Source: Indiicoccus explosivorum (lineage in GTDB: Bacteria > Bacillota > Bacilli > Bacillales_A > Planococcaceae). From it: a stretch of 64,000 nucleotides of DNA. The notes below the pieces were generated by a model. It searched no databases and was not told the origin of the DNA. It saw nothing but the letters and a program-made list of their open reading frames with translations. The translations under genes and the position numbers were made by a program. The stretch is from contig NZ_NHTN01000003.1 of NCBI RefSeq assembly GCF_002167005.1, forward strand, positions 59,474 to 123,473. The letters are read 5' to 3'. Position 1 is the first letter of the stretch. Every line of letters starts with the position of its first letter. Positions 8,598 to 19,065 of the stretch are shown here, piece after piece.

Positions 8598-9536
8598 TTA
8601 TACAGTTGCCATTTCTTGCTGTATCGATTTGAATTCCCGTTCCGAGCAGAGGACGAAGTGGCCAGGAGTCACTTCACGCATCGAGAGTTCCTCGCCTTCT
8701 TCGTAATTATGCGAAGCCGGGTCATATGCCTTTCTCACCCGGTTCCGTTCATAATCCGGATCCGGCAGCGGAATCGCGGAAAGGAGCGATTGCGTGTATG
8801 GATGCAGCGGATTTTTGTACAGTTCATCCGCCGGTGCCAATTCGACGAGTTTACCGAAGTACATGACACCGATCCGATCGGAGATGTATTTGACCATCGA
8901 CAAGTCGTGTGCGATGAACAGGTACGTCAGCCCTTTTTCTTCTTGCAGTTCTTTCAGGAGATTGACGACCTGCGCCTGAATCGACACATCGAGCGCGGAA
9001 ATCGGCTCATCGGCGATGATGAATTCAGGATCGACCGCAAGGGCACGCGCGATTCCGAGGCGCTGGCGCTGTCCGCCTGAGAACTCGTGCGGATAGCGGT
9101 TTGCATGTTCTTTGCTGAGACCGACCGTTTCGAGCAGATCATGGACCATTTCTCTGCGATCCGTCTGATTTTTCGCCAATCCATGGATGTCAATGCCCTC
9201 GGCGATGATATCCATCACTTTCATTCTTGGATTGAGTGACGCATACGGATCCTGGAAAATCATCTGCATTTTCCTGTTGAATTTCTTCAAGTCCTTTTTG
9301 GATTTTTTCCCGTGTACGTCTTCGCCATTGAAGAACACTTCTCCGCCTGTCGCATTGTACAGGCGGATGATGGTGCGCCCGGTCGTCGATTTTCCGCAGC
9401 CGGACTCCCCAACGAGTCCTAGGGTTTCACCTTTATAAATGTCGAACGTAATATCATCTACAGCACGAACTTCATTCGCTTTGCCTTGATTAAAATACTG
9501 CTTGAGATTCCGTATTTCAAGGAGTTTCTCAGACAT
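8598..9536 (-). CDS. oppF: Oligopeptide ABC transporter ATP-binding protein OppF
   Basis: The second ATPase of the oligopeptide importer, peripheral on the cytoplasmic membrane face. In its 312 residues are Walker A GESGCGKST, the ABC signature [15 protein letters not shown], Walker B EFIIADEP and the ALDVS D-loop, then the C-terminal oligopeptide-transporter extension (NPLHPYTQSLLSAIPLPDP). It overlaps oppD by 8 bases and has a GAAGGAGGC ribosome-binding site inside oppD. It is the last gene of oppABCDF. Confidence 0.96.
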   Translation of the reverse strand: MSEKLLEIRNLKQYFNQGKANEVRAVDDITFDIYKGETLGLVGESGCGKSTTGRTIIRLYNATGGEVFFNGEDVHGKKSKKDLKKFNRKMQMIFQDPYASLNPRMKVMDIIAEGIDIHGLAKNQTDRREMVHDLLETVGLSKEHANRYPHEFSGGQRQRLGIARALAVDPEFIIADEPISALDVSIQAQVVNLLKELQEEKGLTYLFIAHDLSMVKYISDRIGVMYFGKLVELAPADELYKNPLHPYTQSLLSAIPLPDPDYERNRVRKAYDPASHNYEEGEELSMREVTPGHFVLCSEREFKSIQQEMATV

Positions 9537-10590
9537 TCACTTTGCCTCCTTCATAATAGCGGCTGCCCGGGAAGCTCTTCATCCGTTCAATGATCGTACC
9601 CGGCGGCTCCACGTTAGGTGCATCCGGATGAAGGAGCCAAGTTGCGGCATAGTGGGTATCGCTCACTTTGAAGAACGGCGGCGGCTCTTCCAGGTCGATC
9701 GCCAGTGCATAGTCGCTTCTCAGGGCGAACGCGTCCCCTTTAGGCGGTGACAGAAGGTCCGGCGGTGTGCCTGGAATAGCATATAGTTTCTCATCATCCG
9801 TATCCGTGGACGGCATCGAACTCAGCAATCCCCATGTGTATGGGTGCTGCGGGTTATAAAAGATTTCATCCACCGTGCCGATTTCCACGATCTTTCCTCC
9901 GTACATGACCGCAACGCGGTCCGCCACATTCGCTACGACACCGAGGTCATGCGTGATGAAAATGATCGATGTATCGATTTTCTTCTGAAGATCCTTCATC
10001 AGCTCCAGGATCTGAGCTTGGATCGTTACGTCAAGGGCCGTTGTCGGCTCATCCGCAATCAGGATCTTCGGATTGCAGGCAAGCGCGATGGCAATGACAA
10101 TCCGCTGGCGCTGACCACCCGAGAACTGATGCGGATACTGTTTCATCCGCTGTTCCGGATTCGGCATACCAACCATGCGGAGCAGGTCGATGGCAATCCT
10201 TTTCGCTTCCGCTTTCCCGATTTTCTGGTGTTTCAGGAGCGGCTCGGTAATCTGCTTGCCGATCGGCATTGTCGGATTCAAGGAAGTCATCGGATCCTGG
10301 AAGATCATTGAGATGTCCTTCCCGCGTATTTTCTGCATTTCTTTATCTTTCAATTTTGTCAGATCCCGGCCGTCGAAAAGGATTTCCCCGTTTTTAAATA
10401 CAGCGGAATTTTCCGGCAGCAGGCGCATAATTGACTTTGTCGTCACGGATTTACCTGAACCGGACTCCCCGACGATTGCGAGCGTTTCCCCTTTATACAA
10501 ATCGAAATTCACACCACGGATCGCTTTCACTTCACCCGCAAATGTATTGAAGGAAAGCTCAAGGTCTTTTACTTCCAGAATTTTTTCCAT
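9529..10590 (-). CDS. oppD: Oligopeptide ABC transporter ATP-binding protein OppD
   Basis: The first ATPase of the Opp importer, 353 residues. Visible are Walker [15 protein letters not shown]-loop [12 protein letters not shown], signature [15 protein letters not shown], Walker [14 protein letters not shown] and the switch His in [13 protein letters not shown]. The C-terminal region [16 protein letters not shown] is the usual oligo_HPY extension. It partners OppF to energise peptide uptake. It starts 17 bases after oppC behind ATAGGAGGAAA and overlaps oppF at its end, consistent with tight translational coupling. Confidence 0.96.
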   Translation of the reverse strand: MEKILEVKDLELSFNTFAGEVKAIRGVNFDLYKGETLAIVGESGSGKSVTTKSIMRLLPENSAVFKNGEILFDGRDLTKLKDKEMQKIRGKDISMIFQDPMTSLNPTMPIGKQITEPLLKHQKIGKAEAKRIAIDLLRMVGMPNPEQRMKQYPHQFSGGQRQRIVIAIALACNPKILIADEPTTALDVTIQAQILELMKDLQKKIDTSIIFITHDLGVVANVADRVAVMYGGKIVEIGTVDEIFYNPQHPYTWGLLSSMPSTDTDDEKLYAIPGTPPDLLSPPKGDAFALRSDYALAIDLEEPPPFFKVSDTHYAATWLLHPDAPNVEPPGTIIERMKSFPGSRYYEGGKVNV

Positions 10591-10607
10591 TGTCTGCTTT
10601 CCTCCTA

Positions 10608-11627
10608 TCAGTCTTTCATTTTCGGATCGAGCGCGTCGCGCAGTCCGTCACCGATCAAGTTGAACGCAATCATGATGATGCTCAGCACAATTGCGGGATA
10701 CCAAAGGATATGAGGCTGGAACTCGATCAGTTTATATCCATCGTTGATGAGAGTTCCAAGTGAAGCCGCCGGTGCCTGGAGACCAAGCCCGATGAAGCTC
10801 AGGAACGCCTCGAAGAAGATTGCCGTCGGAATCGTGAACATCGTGTTAATGATAACGATTCCAAGAATATTCGGAAGCAAGTGCTTCGAAATGATCCGGT
10901 AGTTGCTTGCACCCAACGTTCTGGAGGCTAGGACGAATTCCTGGTTTTTGAATTTCAGGATCTGGCCGCGGACAACCCGCGACATACCAATCCACCCTGT
11001 GATGGTCAGTGCGATGATGATCGCAGTGATTCCAGGGTCCATGACCATGATCATCAGGATGACGACGACCAAGTTTGGAATACCGATCAGAATTTCAACG
11101 ATCCGCTGCAGGACGTCATCGATGCGGCCGCCAAAGTAACCGGAAATCCCGCCATAGATGACGCCGATTCCCATATCGATGATAGCAGCAGCAAACGCGA
11201 TGAACAGGGATACTTGCGTCCCTTGCCAAACCCGGCTGAACATGTCGCGGCCGAGACCGTCCGTACCGAACCAGTAATCGACTTCGACATTTTTCATTTC
11301 ATATAAGTCTACTTCCTGTCCGCCCAATACTCCGACGCCATCGAACAGCGGAATGAATTCCAGACCGGAAATTTTCGGCGGCAGATTCGCATGGATGAGT
11401 TCCTGATCAGTCGCATTATGAGGACTGATGACAGGGCCGAGGAAAGCCATGGCGACGACCAGCAGGAATACGACCAGGGAGACGACCGCTCCGGTATTCT
11501 TGCGGAGACGGCGCCAGGCATCCTGCCAGAAATTCAAACTTGGTTTTGCTATTTTTTCTGCCTGCGACGGGTCGATGGTCACCCGCTCGAACGCATTTTT
11601 CGGCAGCTGCTCTTGATGCTGTGTCAT
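10608..11627 (-). CDS. oppC: Oligopeptide ABC transporter permease OppC
   Basis: One of two membrane permeases of the importer. The 339-residue protein has a cytoplasmic N-terminus, a first membrane segment (VSLVVFLLVVAMAFLGPVI), a long extracytoplasmic loop, and five further membrane segments with the permease EAA-type loop near GASNYRIISKHLLPN. Its ATG shares one base with the oppB stop (TAATG), so the genes are translationally coupled. It is longer than B. subtilis OppC because of the N-terminal tail and the first outside loop. Confidence 0.94.
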   Translation of the reverse strand: MTQHQEQLPKNAFERVTIDPSQAEKIAKPSLNFWQDAWRRLRKNTGAVVSLVVFLLVVAMAFLGPVISPHNATDQELIHANLPPKISGLEFIPLFDGVGVLGGQEVDLYEMKNVEVDYWFGTDGLGRDMFSRVWQGTQVSLFIAFAAAIIDMGIGVIYGGISGYFGGRIDDVLQRIVEILIGIPNLVVVILMIMVMDPGITAIIIALTITGWIGMSRVVRGQILKFKNQEFVLASRTLGASNYRIISKHLLPNILGIVIINTMFTIPTAIFFEAFLSFIGLGLQAPAASLGTLINDGYKLIEFQPHILWYPAIVLSIIMIAFNLIGDGLRDALDPKMKD

Positions 11628-12562
11628 TATTCTTTACCTCCAGACAAACGGATCCGCGGGTCGATGATTCCGTACAGAATATCCACCACGAGAATGATGA
11701 AAATCAGGAACGCCGAGAAGAACAATGTCGTTCCCATGATGACTGCAAAGTCGTTGACCATGATCGCTTTTACGAACTGTTCACCGATTCCCGGGATTGC
11801 GAAAATTTTCTCGATGACGAGGGAACCGGTCAGAATTGCGACGGCCAGCGGGCCGAGGACAGTGACGAGCGGGATGAGCGCATTGCGGAAAGCGTGCTTG
11901 AACGCTACTTCTCCCCGGCTCGCGCCTTTCGCCTTCGCAAGTGTGATGTAATCGGAACTAAGTACTTCAATCATCTCCGTCCGGATAAAACGGGCTGCAA
12001 CGGCCAGCGGAGACATGGCGAGTGCAATCGTTGGCAGCACACTGGACATGAAACCGTCATCCCAGAGAGCGACCGGGAACCATCCGAGTTTCATGGCAAG
12101 CGAATACTGGAGCATTGTAGCAAAAACGAACGACGGGATGGAAATGCCCAGGATCGCGGTAAAGGTGCTTGTATAGTCGATCCAGCTGTTTTGACGAAGG
12201 GCAGCGATCATCCCGAGAAGGATTCCGATAACAGTGCCGACAAGCATGGCCTGGAAACCGATCTGGAATGACGGTCCGAGTCTGTCAAGGATGAGCTGGG
12301 TTACAGGCACTCCCATGAACTGGTTGATGGAAACTCCAAGATCGCCCTGGAAGATTCCGGTGATGTAATCAAAGTACTGTACCGGCAGTGGTCTGTCTAG
12401 CCCGTACTTAGCTAGCACAATTGCCTCTTGCTCTGCGGTGAGTTTAGACGCGGCGGCTAACGGGGAGCCTGGCAGGATTTTCATCAAGAAAAACGTGGCT
12501 GTCGCGATCAGGTATAGCGTGATCAGCATATAAATCAGCCGCTTTCCAATATACTTTAACAT
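11627..12562 (-). CDS. oppB: Oligopeptide ABC transporter permease OppB
   Basis: The other permease of the Opp system, 311 residues, starting MLKYIGKRLIYMLITLYLIATATFF behind AGGAGGTGCAACA; the open frame reaches further upstream but that part has no ribosome-binding site and is not family-like. Six membrane segments are visible, with the EAA loop GASRGEVAFKHAFRNALIPLVT before the last third. The conserved start and length match the family exactly. Confidence 0.95.
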   Translation of the reverse strand: MLKYIGKRLIYMLITLYLIATATFFLMKILPGSPLAAASKLTAEQEAIVLAKYGLDRPLPVQYFDYITGIFQGDLGVSINQFMGVPVTQLILDRLGPSFQIGFQAMLVGTVIGILLGMIAALRQNSWIDYTSTFTAILGISIPSFVFATMLQYSLAMKLGWFPVALWDDGFMSSVLPTIALAMSPLAVAARFIRTEMIEVLSSDYITLAKAKGASRGEVAFKHAFRNALIPLVTVLGPLAVAILTGSLVIEKIFAIPGIGEQFVKAIMVNDFAVIMGTTLFFSAFLIFIILVVDILYGIIDPRIRLSGGKE

Positions 12563-12745
12563 TGTTGCACCTCCTGAAAGATTACTTCTATTATACAAGC
12601 ATTCCTTTTGTTTAAAAAGGCTGTTCTCGTCATTTTCTAAATTTAAGTTCAAAAAGTGTAATCTTCAGTGAACTTTTTCCCATCAAAAAAAGAGTATACC
12701 GCGCAATACAGCGATATACTCTCTTTTTTGATTCTTAACAGGTTC
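12563..12745. other. oppA-oppB intergenic region
   Basis: Holds the oppA terminator (12684-12731) and the oppB ribosome-binding site. No separate promoter is clear; oppBCDF are probably served by partial read-through. Confidence 0.5.
12684..12731 (-). terminator. Intercistronic terminator between oppA and oppB
   Basis: AAAAAGAGTATACCGC pairs with GCGATATACTCTCTTTTT with small mismatches and ends in six T on the minus strand. Placement between the binding-protein gene and the permeases would yield more OppA than transporter, as is common for binding-protein operons. Confidence 0.85.
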
Positions 12746-14512
12746 TTACTCTTTACCGTCGATGTACGCCCACTGGTAGCTGTAGTCGCTTCCGAATGGA
12801 TGTGAAACGAGGTTATGCACATATGGCTTCTGGAGTGACATTGTTCCGCGCTGATAGATCGGAGCGATTCCAGCGTCTTCCAGGAGAATTCTTTCTGCTT
12901 CAGCCATTGCTTCCCAGCGTGCTGCCGGATCCAGAGCAAGTTCAGTTTTAGCAGCTTCAACAAGCGCATCGAATTCTGGGTTCGAGTAGCTCATTTTGTT
13001 GTGAGCGCCATCAGTGACGAACAGGTCGATGAATGTCATCGGATCCTGATAGTCAGGAGCCCATCCAGCGTTCTGGATATCGTAGTCCTGAGCTTCATCC
13101 GCTTCGAGACGTACAGCGAATGGAACCTGGCGGAGTTCGATAGTCAGACCTGGCAGGTTTTCTTCAAGCTGTGCTTTCAGGTACTCGTCCATTTTCTTAG
13201 CGAGTTCCGAGTCACCGCCGAGGAGTTCGAGCGTGATTTCTTCTACGCCGAGTTCTTCAAGGCCAGCTTCCCAAGCTTCAAGCGCCGCTTCAGGATCGTA
13301 GCCGAGAACGTCACCGTTGATATCACGGAAGTCTTCCCCTTCTTCATTGAACGCGAAATCAGTCGGCACCAGGTAATCTGCAGGGAGGGATCCGTTTGCA
13401 AGGATGACGTCAGTCAAGTCCTGCTTGTTGAAGCCCATTGCGATCGCCTGACGGATGTTTTCATTTGCAAGCGGAGTCGGTTCACCGTTGCGCTCCTGGT
13501 TGAACTTCAGGTAGAACAAAGTCGGCTCAAGTTCAGTGATCAGGTTCGGGTCGTTTGCGTACTGCATCGCAAATTCACCAGAGAGTCCAGTACGGTCTTT
13601 TTCACCAGACTGGTAAAGGTTGATTGCAGTCGAAGTTTCCTTAACAACATCGAATTTGATTTCGTCAAGGTTCACTGTGTCTGCATTCCAGTAGTTTTCG
13701 TTCTTCGCCAGTGACCAGCTCAGGCCAGTTCCATCCCAGTTCTCGAGAGTGAACGGTCCGTTGTAGAGAAGAGCGTCAGAGTTGGATGCGAACGCATCGC
13801 CCTGTGCTTCTACGAATTCCTGGTTAAGCGGGAAGAACAATGGGAATGACATGAGTGATTCGAAGTATGGAGTCGGACGCTCCAGCTGAACTTCGAGAGT
13901 CTTGTCGTCGATAGCAGTGACGCCGAGCTCGCTTGGCTCCAATTCGCCGGCTGCGATTTCAGAAGCGTTCGCAATGACACCTGACATCATGTATGGACCG
14001 TAAGAAGATCCAGTTGCAGGGTCGATGCTGCGCTGCCAAGAATAAACGAAGTCTTGCGCTGTGACAGGTGTACCATCTGACCACACTGCATCGTCACGGA
14101 GCTTGAACGTGTAAGTCAGTCCGTCTTCGCTGATTGTTGCAGGTTCAGCCGCAACTGCCGGTACCGGCACATTGTCCGGGCTCAGGCGGTAGAGGCCTTC
14201 GTTTACGTTACCAAGGATATTGAAAGATACTGCGTCTGTAGAAAGTGATGTATCGAGCGACGGGATTTCCGCGCCTTCCATCAGGTTGAGCACCTGCGGC
14301 TCGTCGAGCTCAGGCACTTCTTCAGCAGGAACGAATTCAGTCGCCTCTTCTTCAGGCGCTTCTTCTGCCGGCTCTTCTTCATCGACTGGCTCTTCGACAT
14401 CTGTCTCTTCTACATCTTCTTCAGGCGCTGCCGCATCGTCGCCACAGGCGGCGAGGAACATGCCAAGAACAAGAACCAGACCGAGAAGCCAAAAAATCTT
14501 GCTGCTTTTCAC
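12746..14512 (-). CDS. oppA: Oligopeptide-binding lipoprotein OppA
   Basis: The extracellular peptide receptor of the Opp importer, tethered as a lipoprotein. The lipobox is LAAC at residues 20-23 after a hydrophobic signal. Residues about 24-65 form a very acidic Glu/Pro-rich tether before the SBP_bac_5 fold begins at VLNLMEGAEIPSLDTSLSTD. The family block TFKLRDDAVWSDGTPVTAQDFVYSWQR is clear, and the C-terminus ends at YQWAYIDGKE. The start is GTG behind AAGGGGG. At 588 residues it is longer than B. subtilis OppA (545), largely because of the acidic tether. Confidence 0.95.
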   Translation of the reverse strand: MKSSKIFWLLGLVLVLGMFLAACGDDAAAPEEDVEETDVEEPVDEEEPAEEAPEEEATEFVPAEEVPELDEPQVLNLMEGAEIPSLDTSLSTDAVSFNILGNVNEGLYRLSPDNVPVPAVAAEPATISEDGLTYTFKLRDDAVWSDGTPVTAQDFVYSWQRSIDPATGSSYGPYMMSGVIANASEIAAGELEPSELGVTAIDDKTLEVQLERPTPYFESLMSFPLFFPLNQEFVEAQGDAFASNSDALLYNGPFTLENWDGTGLSWSLAKNENYWNADTVNLDEIKFDVVKETSTAINLYQSGEKDRTGLSGEFAMQYANDPNLITELEPTLFYLKFNQERNGEPTPLANENIRQAIAMGFNKQDLTDVILANGSLPADYLVPTDFAFNEEGEDFRDINGDVLGYDPEAALEAWEAGLEELGVEEITLELLGGDSELAKKMDEYLKAQLEENLPGLTIELRQVPFAVRLEADEAQDYDIQNAGWAPDYQDPMTFIDLFVTDGAHNKMSYSNPEFDALVEAAKTELALDPAARWEAMAEAERILLEDAGIAPIYQRGTMSLQKPYVHNLVSHPFGSDYSYQWAYIDGKE

Positions 14513-14753
14513 TTAGTTGACCCCCTTAAATTTTCTGAAAAATTGGTACAAGGTTAATTATACATATTCTGTTTTCGATGTACAGTCTTTTCAGGAAAAA
14601 AATTTAAATCAAAATAATTTATAGTTCACATTTTTGTCATAAAAGTCACTTAATTGTTACGTAAAATCCCGTGTGATGAGTAAATACAAACAGGATTTGC
14701 TTTGATTTTCACTCCGTTATCTTCTACAATAAGATGAAAAAGAGGTGCATCAT
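14513..14753. other. Divergent promoter region between oppA and the DUF3899 gene
   Basis: AT-rich. A minus-strand TATAAT lies at 14557-14562, about 45 bases upstream of the oppA start, with only a weak -35. On the plus strand a TACAAT lies at about 14725-14730, upstream of the DUF3899 gene. No regulator site is recognised. Confidence 0.35.
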
Positions 14754-15095
14754 TTGAAGAAAATAGCAATTGGCGCCGCCATTGTCCAAATCCTCATTTT
14801 CGTCACGATCGCCCTTCGGGATGAGCCGTTCTCCCTGCTGTCCTATATTAACACTTCTTTCATATTCGGCGGGATCCTCACATTTATCGGCGCCACGATC
14901 TACGTGGTCCAGAGCGGATTCTTCGATATCTTCACCATCAGCATACGGAAAGCTTTCCATGTCCGCTCCACTTTTGATCGTGATGAGATGCGGGCACCAT
15001 CCGAGCTTCTTTCCATTCCGTTCATCCCGGTCCTGTCCATCGGATCCTTTACCATCCTTCTCATGGGCGTCGCGCTGTTTTCCTACTATCAGTAA
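14754..15095 (+). CDS. DUF3899-type small membrane protein
   Basis: A 113-residue membrane protein of unknown function. Three membrane segments are visible: residues about 3-21 (IAIGAAIVQILIFVTIAL), 33-57 (FIFGGILTFIGATIYVVQSG) and 93-110 (SIGSFTILLMGVALFSYY), with a basic cytoplasmic stretch between the last two. TTG is taken as start because AGAGGTG ends 6 bases before it; the upstream in-frame GTG overlaps that site. It ends just before the trpS leader, and its stop codon lies about 5 bases upstream of the trpS -35 element. Confidence 0.7.
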   Translation: MKKIAIGAAIVQILIFVTIALRDEPFSLLSYINTSFIFGGILTFIGATIYVVQSGFFDIFTISIRKAFHVRSTFDRDEMRAPSELLSIPFIPVLSIGSFTILLMGVALFSYYQ

Positions 15096-15099
15096 GGGC

Positions 15100-15128
15100 T
15101 TCACAGGATGCCGCCGATGCTATATAAT
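15100..15128 (+). promoter_or_regulatory. SigA-type promoter of trpS
   Basis: TTCACA (15100-15105), a 17-bp spacer and a perfect TATAAT (15123-15128). Transcription would start near 15135, giving a leader of about 270 bases that contains the T-box. Confidence 0.8.
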
Positions 15129-15134
15129 TTTCTG

Positions 15135-16395
<1,261 letters not shown>

Positions 16396-16401
16396 AACAG
16401 G

Positions 16402-16438
16402 ACAGCCCGTGCCGGATGAACGGCACGGGCTGTTTTTC
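16402..16438 (+). terminator. Terminator after trpS
   Basis: ACAGCCCGTGCC and GGCACGGGCTGT form a perfect 12-bp stem with an 8-base loop and T5; it lies between convergent trpS and fabF. Confidence 0.92.
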
Positions 16439-16444
16439 TGTATT

Positions 16445-17686
16445 TTATGCTTCCGCTTTTTTGAACACAAGTGACGCGTTATGGCCACCGAATCCGAGCG
16501 AATTGCTCATCACGAAATCAAGTTCCTTCTCACGCGCGCTGTTGGCGACGTAATCCAAATCGCATTCCGGATCGGGTTCAGCCAAGTTGATCGTCGGCGG
16601 CATGATCCCTTCTTTAAGAGCCAGTACAGAGAACACAGCTTCGATGCCGCCGGCTGCTCCGAGCAAATGGCCTGTCATTGACTTCGTCGAACTCATACCG
16701 AGCCGGTACGCATGTTCGCCGAACACTTCCTTGACCGCCATCGTCTCATAAAGATCGTTATAAGCTGTACTCGTCCCGTGGGCATTGATGTAGCCGATCT
16801 GTTCCGGTCCGATGCCCGCATCCTCGATCGCCTGGGCCATGGCACGGGCTGCTCCTTCTCCGCCCGGCGCAGGTGCTGTGATATGGTGAGCATCGCCGGT
16901 TGAACCGTAGCCGATGATTTCGCCGTATATTTTTGCCCCACGCGCTTTCGCATGGTCATACTCTTCCAGGATCAGGATGCCTGCCCCTTCAGCGATGACG
17001 AATCCGTCCCGGTTCTTATCGAACGGCCGGGAAGCGCTGTCAGGGTCGGCATTGGTTGTCAGCGCCGTATTCGAACTGAAACCGGCGACAGCCAGGCGGG
17101 TGATCGGCGCTTCCGCTCCCCCTGTGATCATGACATCGGCATCGCCCCGCTGGATCACTTTAAAAGCGTCGCCAATGGAATTGGTACCTGAAGCGCAGGC
17201 TGTCACGGTACAGGAATTGATCCCTTTCGCACCGAAATAGATGGATACCTGTCCGGATGCCATGTCCGGGATGATCATCGGCACGAAGAACGGGCTTGTC
17301 CGCCGGTACCCGCGTTCGTTCAAAATGTCATGCTGCTTCTCGATCGTTTCCATCCCGCCGATTCCGGAACCGATCCACACACCCGTGCGGAGCGCGGTCT
17401 CCTCATCGAGCTCGAGAGAAGCATCTTTCATTGCCATAATGGAAGCCGCAAGTGCGTAATGCGTGAAGCGGTCCATTTTCCGGGCTTCTTTCCGTTCAAT
17501 GTAATCTTCGATATTGAAATCCTTTACTTCCGCTGACACTTTCGCAGGGAATTCAGCCGGATCCAGCCGACTGAGCGGGCCGATCCCCGATTTCCCTGCC
17601 TTCACCGATTCCCACGATTCTTCGGCGGAATTCCCGACCGGCGATACCGCACCGATCCCTGTTATCACTACACGACGATTCGTCAT
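16445..17686 (-). CDS. fabF: 3-oxoacyl-ACP synthase II (FabF)
   Basis: The elongating condensing enzyme of type II fatty acid synthesis. In 413 residues the Cys-His-His triad is intact: Cys164 in [10 protein letters not shown], His303 in [12 protein letters not shown] and His340 in [12 protein letters not shown]. The [12 protein letters not shown]-terminal loop is also present. The start [10 protein letters not shown] is chosen from family alignment and an AAAGGA site; the frame extends 7 codons upstream. It follows fabH by 26 bases and is co-transcribed with it. Confidence 0.97.
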   Translation of the reverse strand: MTNRRVVITGIGAVSPVGNSAEESWESVKAGKSGIGPLSRLDPAEFPAKVSAEVKDFNIEDYIERKEARKMDRFTHYALAASIMAMKDASLELDEETALRTGVWIGSGIGGMETIEKQHDILNERGYRRTSPFFVPMIIPDMASGQVSIYFGAKGINSCTVTACASGTNSIGDAFKVIQRGDADVMITGGAEAPITRLAVAGFSSNTALTTNADPDSASRPFDKNRDGFVIAEGAGILILEEYDHAKARGAKIYGEIIGYGSTGDAHHITAPAPGGEGAARAMAQAIEDAGIGPEQIGYINAHGTSTAYNDLYETMAVKEVFGEHAYRLGMSSTKSMTGHLLGAAGGIEAVFSVLALKEGIMPPTINLAEPDPECDLDYVANSAREKELDFVMSNSLGFGGHNASLVFKKAEA

Positions 17687-17712
17687 TTCGTTTCCGTCCT
17701 TTCGCATACCGA

Positions 17713-18648
17713 TTATTTACCCCATCTCATGGCGATGGCCCCCCATGTGAGCCCGCCTCCGAAACCGACCATGACAATCAAATCATCATCGCGGATTTTT
17801 CCCTTTTCCAATTCCTCAACAAGCGAAATCGGAATGGATGCAGAAGATGTATTCCCGTATTTATGGACTGTTTTGGACATTTTATGTTCCGGCAGTTCGA
17901 GCCGGTTCCGGGAAGATTCCATGATGCGGATATTCGCCTGGTGAGGAACCAGCAGGTCGATGTCCTCTTTTGTCAGCCCGGCTTTTTTTAAGACATTTTC
18001 AGCTGATTCCCCCATCTGGCGGACAGCGAACTTGAACACTTCGCGGCCGTTCATGGCAATGTAAGGCCCGTCCTGGAACAGGTACTTCCCGCCGCGCCCG
18101 TCTGTCCCCAGCTCAATCGACAGGATGCCGCGCCCTTCCGACACTTCACTGACCACCGCAGCGCCGGCACCGTCACCGAACAGCACAGCCGTGTTCCGGT
18201 CTTCCCAGTCCGTAATTTTGGACAGTTTCTCAACGCCTACCACGAGAATGTGGGAATAGACGCCGCCTTCGATGAATTGCTTGGCGGTCGCGAGCCCGTA
18301 CATGAAACCGGCACAGGCGGCAGACAGATCCATAGCTGCCGCGTTCACCGCGCCAACTTCCTGCTGGATCATGCTGGCGACTGAAGGAAAGCCTTTGTCC
18401 GGCGTGACCGTCGCGACGAGAATCATACCGATTTCCGCAGGATCCACTCCTGCGCCCGCAATCGCCGTTTTTGCCGCTTCGATGGCCATGCGGGAAGTAT
18501 CGACTTCATCAGACGCAATCCGCCGTTCTTCGATTCCGGTTCTTGTGCGGATCCACTCGTCCGTCGTATCCATCCGCTGCTCGAGTTCATGGTTGGTCAC
18601 AATTTGTTCAGGCAAGTATCTGCCGATTCCGATGATTCCTGCATTCAT
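17713..18648 (-). CDS. fabH: 3-oxoacyl-ACP synthase III (FabH)
   Basis: Catalyses the first condensation of fatty acid synthesis, between acyl-CoA and malonyl-ACP, and so sets branched versus straight primers. In 311 residues the catalytic Cys112 lies in [13 protein letters not shown], the His in [12 protein letters not shown] and the Asn in [11 protein letters not shown]. It leads a two-gene fabH-fabF operon with a FapR-like operator over its promoter, so repression should lift when malonyl-CoA rises. Confidence 0.97.
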   Translation of the reverse strand: MNAGIIGIGRYLPEQIVTNHELEQRMDTTDEWIRTRTGIEERRIASDEVDTSRMAIEAAKTAIAGAGVDPAEIGMILVATVTPDKGFPSVASMIQQEVGAVNAAAMDLSAACAGFMYGLATAKQFIEGGVYSHILVVGVEKLSKITDWEDRNTAVLFGDGAGAAVVSEVSEGRGILSIELGTDGRGGKYLFQDGPYIAMNGREVFKFAVRQMGESAENVLKKAGLTKEDIDLLVPHQANIRIMESSRNRLELPEHKMSKTVHKYGNTSSASIPISLVEELEKGKIRDDDLIVMVGFGGGLTWGAIAMRWGK

Positions 18649-18679
18649 AAGAATGACCTCTTTTCGTTAACATCAATTA

Positions 18680-18696
18680 CTATTACCTGGTACCAA
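18680..18696 (-). promoter_or_regulatory. FapR-like operator
   Basis: On the minus strand TTGGTACCAGGTAATAG, an imperfect palindrome close to the FapR consensus TTAGTACCnnnTACTAA. It begins at the last base of the -10 element and covers the expected start of transcription, a usual place for a repressor. Confidence 0.78.
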
Positions 18697-18724
18697 TTCT
18701 ACTCCACTGACCGGCCGATTTCAA
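18696..18724 (-). promoter_or_regulatory. Promoter of fabH-fabF
   Basis: TTGAAA (18719-18724), 17-bp spacer and TAGAAT (18696-18701), read on the minus strand. Confidence 0.8.
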
Positions 18725-18788
18725 CTGTCTGACATACTTTCGCCACATTCCAGCCGGAATGACTGAACTTTCCTTATAGGCGGTTTCC

Positions 18789-18797
18789 TGTTATGCT
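18789..18797 (+). promoter_or_regulatory. Possible extended -10 promoter of the DUF2929 gene
   Basis: TGTTATGCT, an extended -10 form, lies 40 bases upstream of the gene; the -35 region is weak. Confidence 0.35.
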
Positions 18798-18836
18798 AAA
18801 CTACAGTTAGTCTATTAATGCAGAGGTGAATTCCGA

Positions 18837-19025
18837 ATGGCCTACCTGATGACTTTCATCTGGTCAGCATTGCTGATCTCGATGGTGAATTACGTTGTTA
18901 GCGCAATTCAAGGAACAGATATGAATCTGGTGCTCGGTCTGATCATATCGGTTGGCGTCTCCCTGCTGATTTTCGCGCTGGACGCCATCATGCCGGGTGA
19001 TCTGAAACCCGAAAAGCATCATTAA
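18837..19025 (+). CDS. DUF2929 small membrane protein (YjzD-like)
   Basis: A 62-residue protein with two membrane segments: residues about 4-23 (LMTFIWSALLISMVNYVVS) and 31-50 (LVLGLIISVGVSLLIFALD). It ends in the soluble tail KPEKHH. The pattern and the place next to fabH match DUF2929/YjzD of Bacillus; the function is unknown. An AGAGGTGAA ribosome-binding site lies 6-7 bases before the ATG. It is divergent from fabH and convergent with clpB. Confidence 0.75.
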   Translation: MAYLMTFIWSALLISMVNYVVSAIQGTDMNLVLGLIISVGVSLLIFALDAIMPGDLKPEKHH

Positions 19026-19031
19026 GATGTT

Positions 19032-19064
19032 AAAACCCCGGAAGCTCACCGCTTCCGGGGTTTT
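19032..19064. terminator. Bidirectional terminator between the DUF2929 gene and clpB
   Basis: AAAACCCCGGAAGC and GCTTCCGGGGTTTT give a perfect 14-bp stem with a 5-base loop; A and T runs at both ends serve both convergent genes. Confidence 0.92.
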
Positions 19065-19065
19065 G

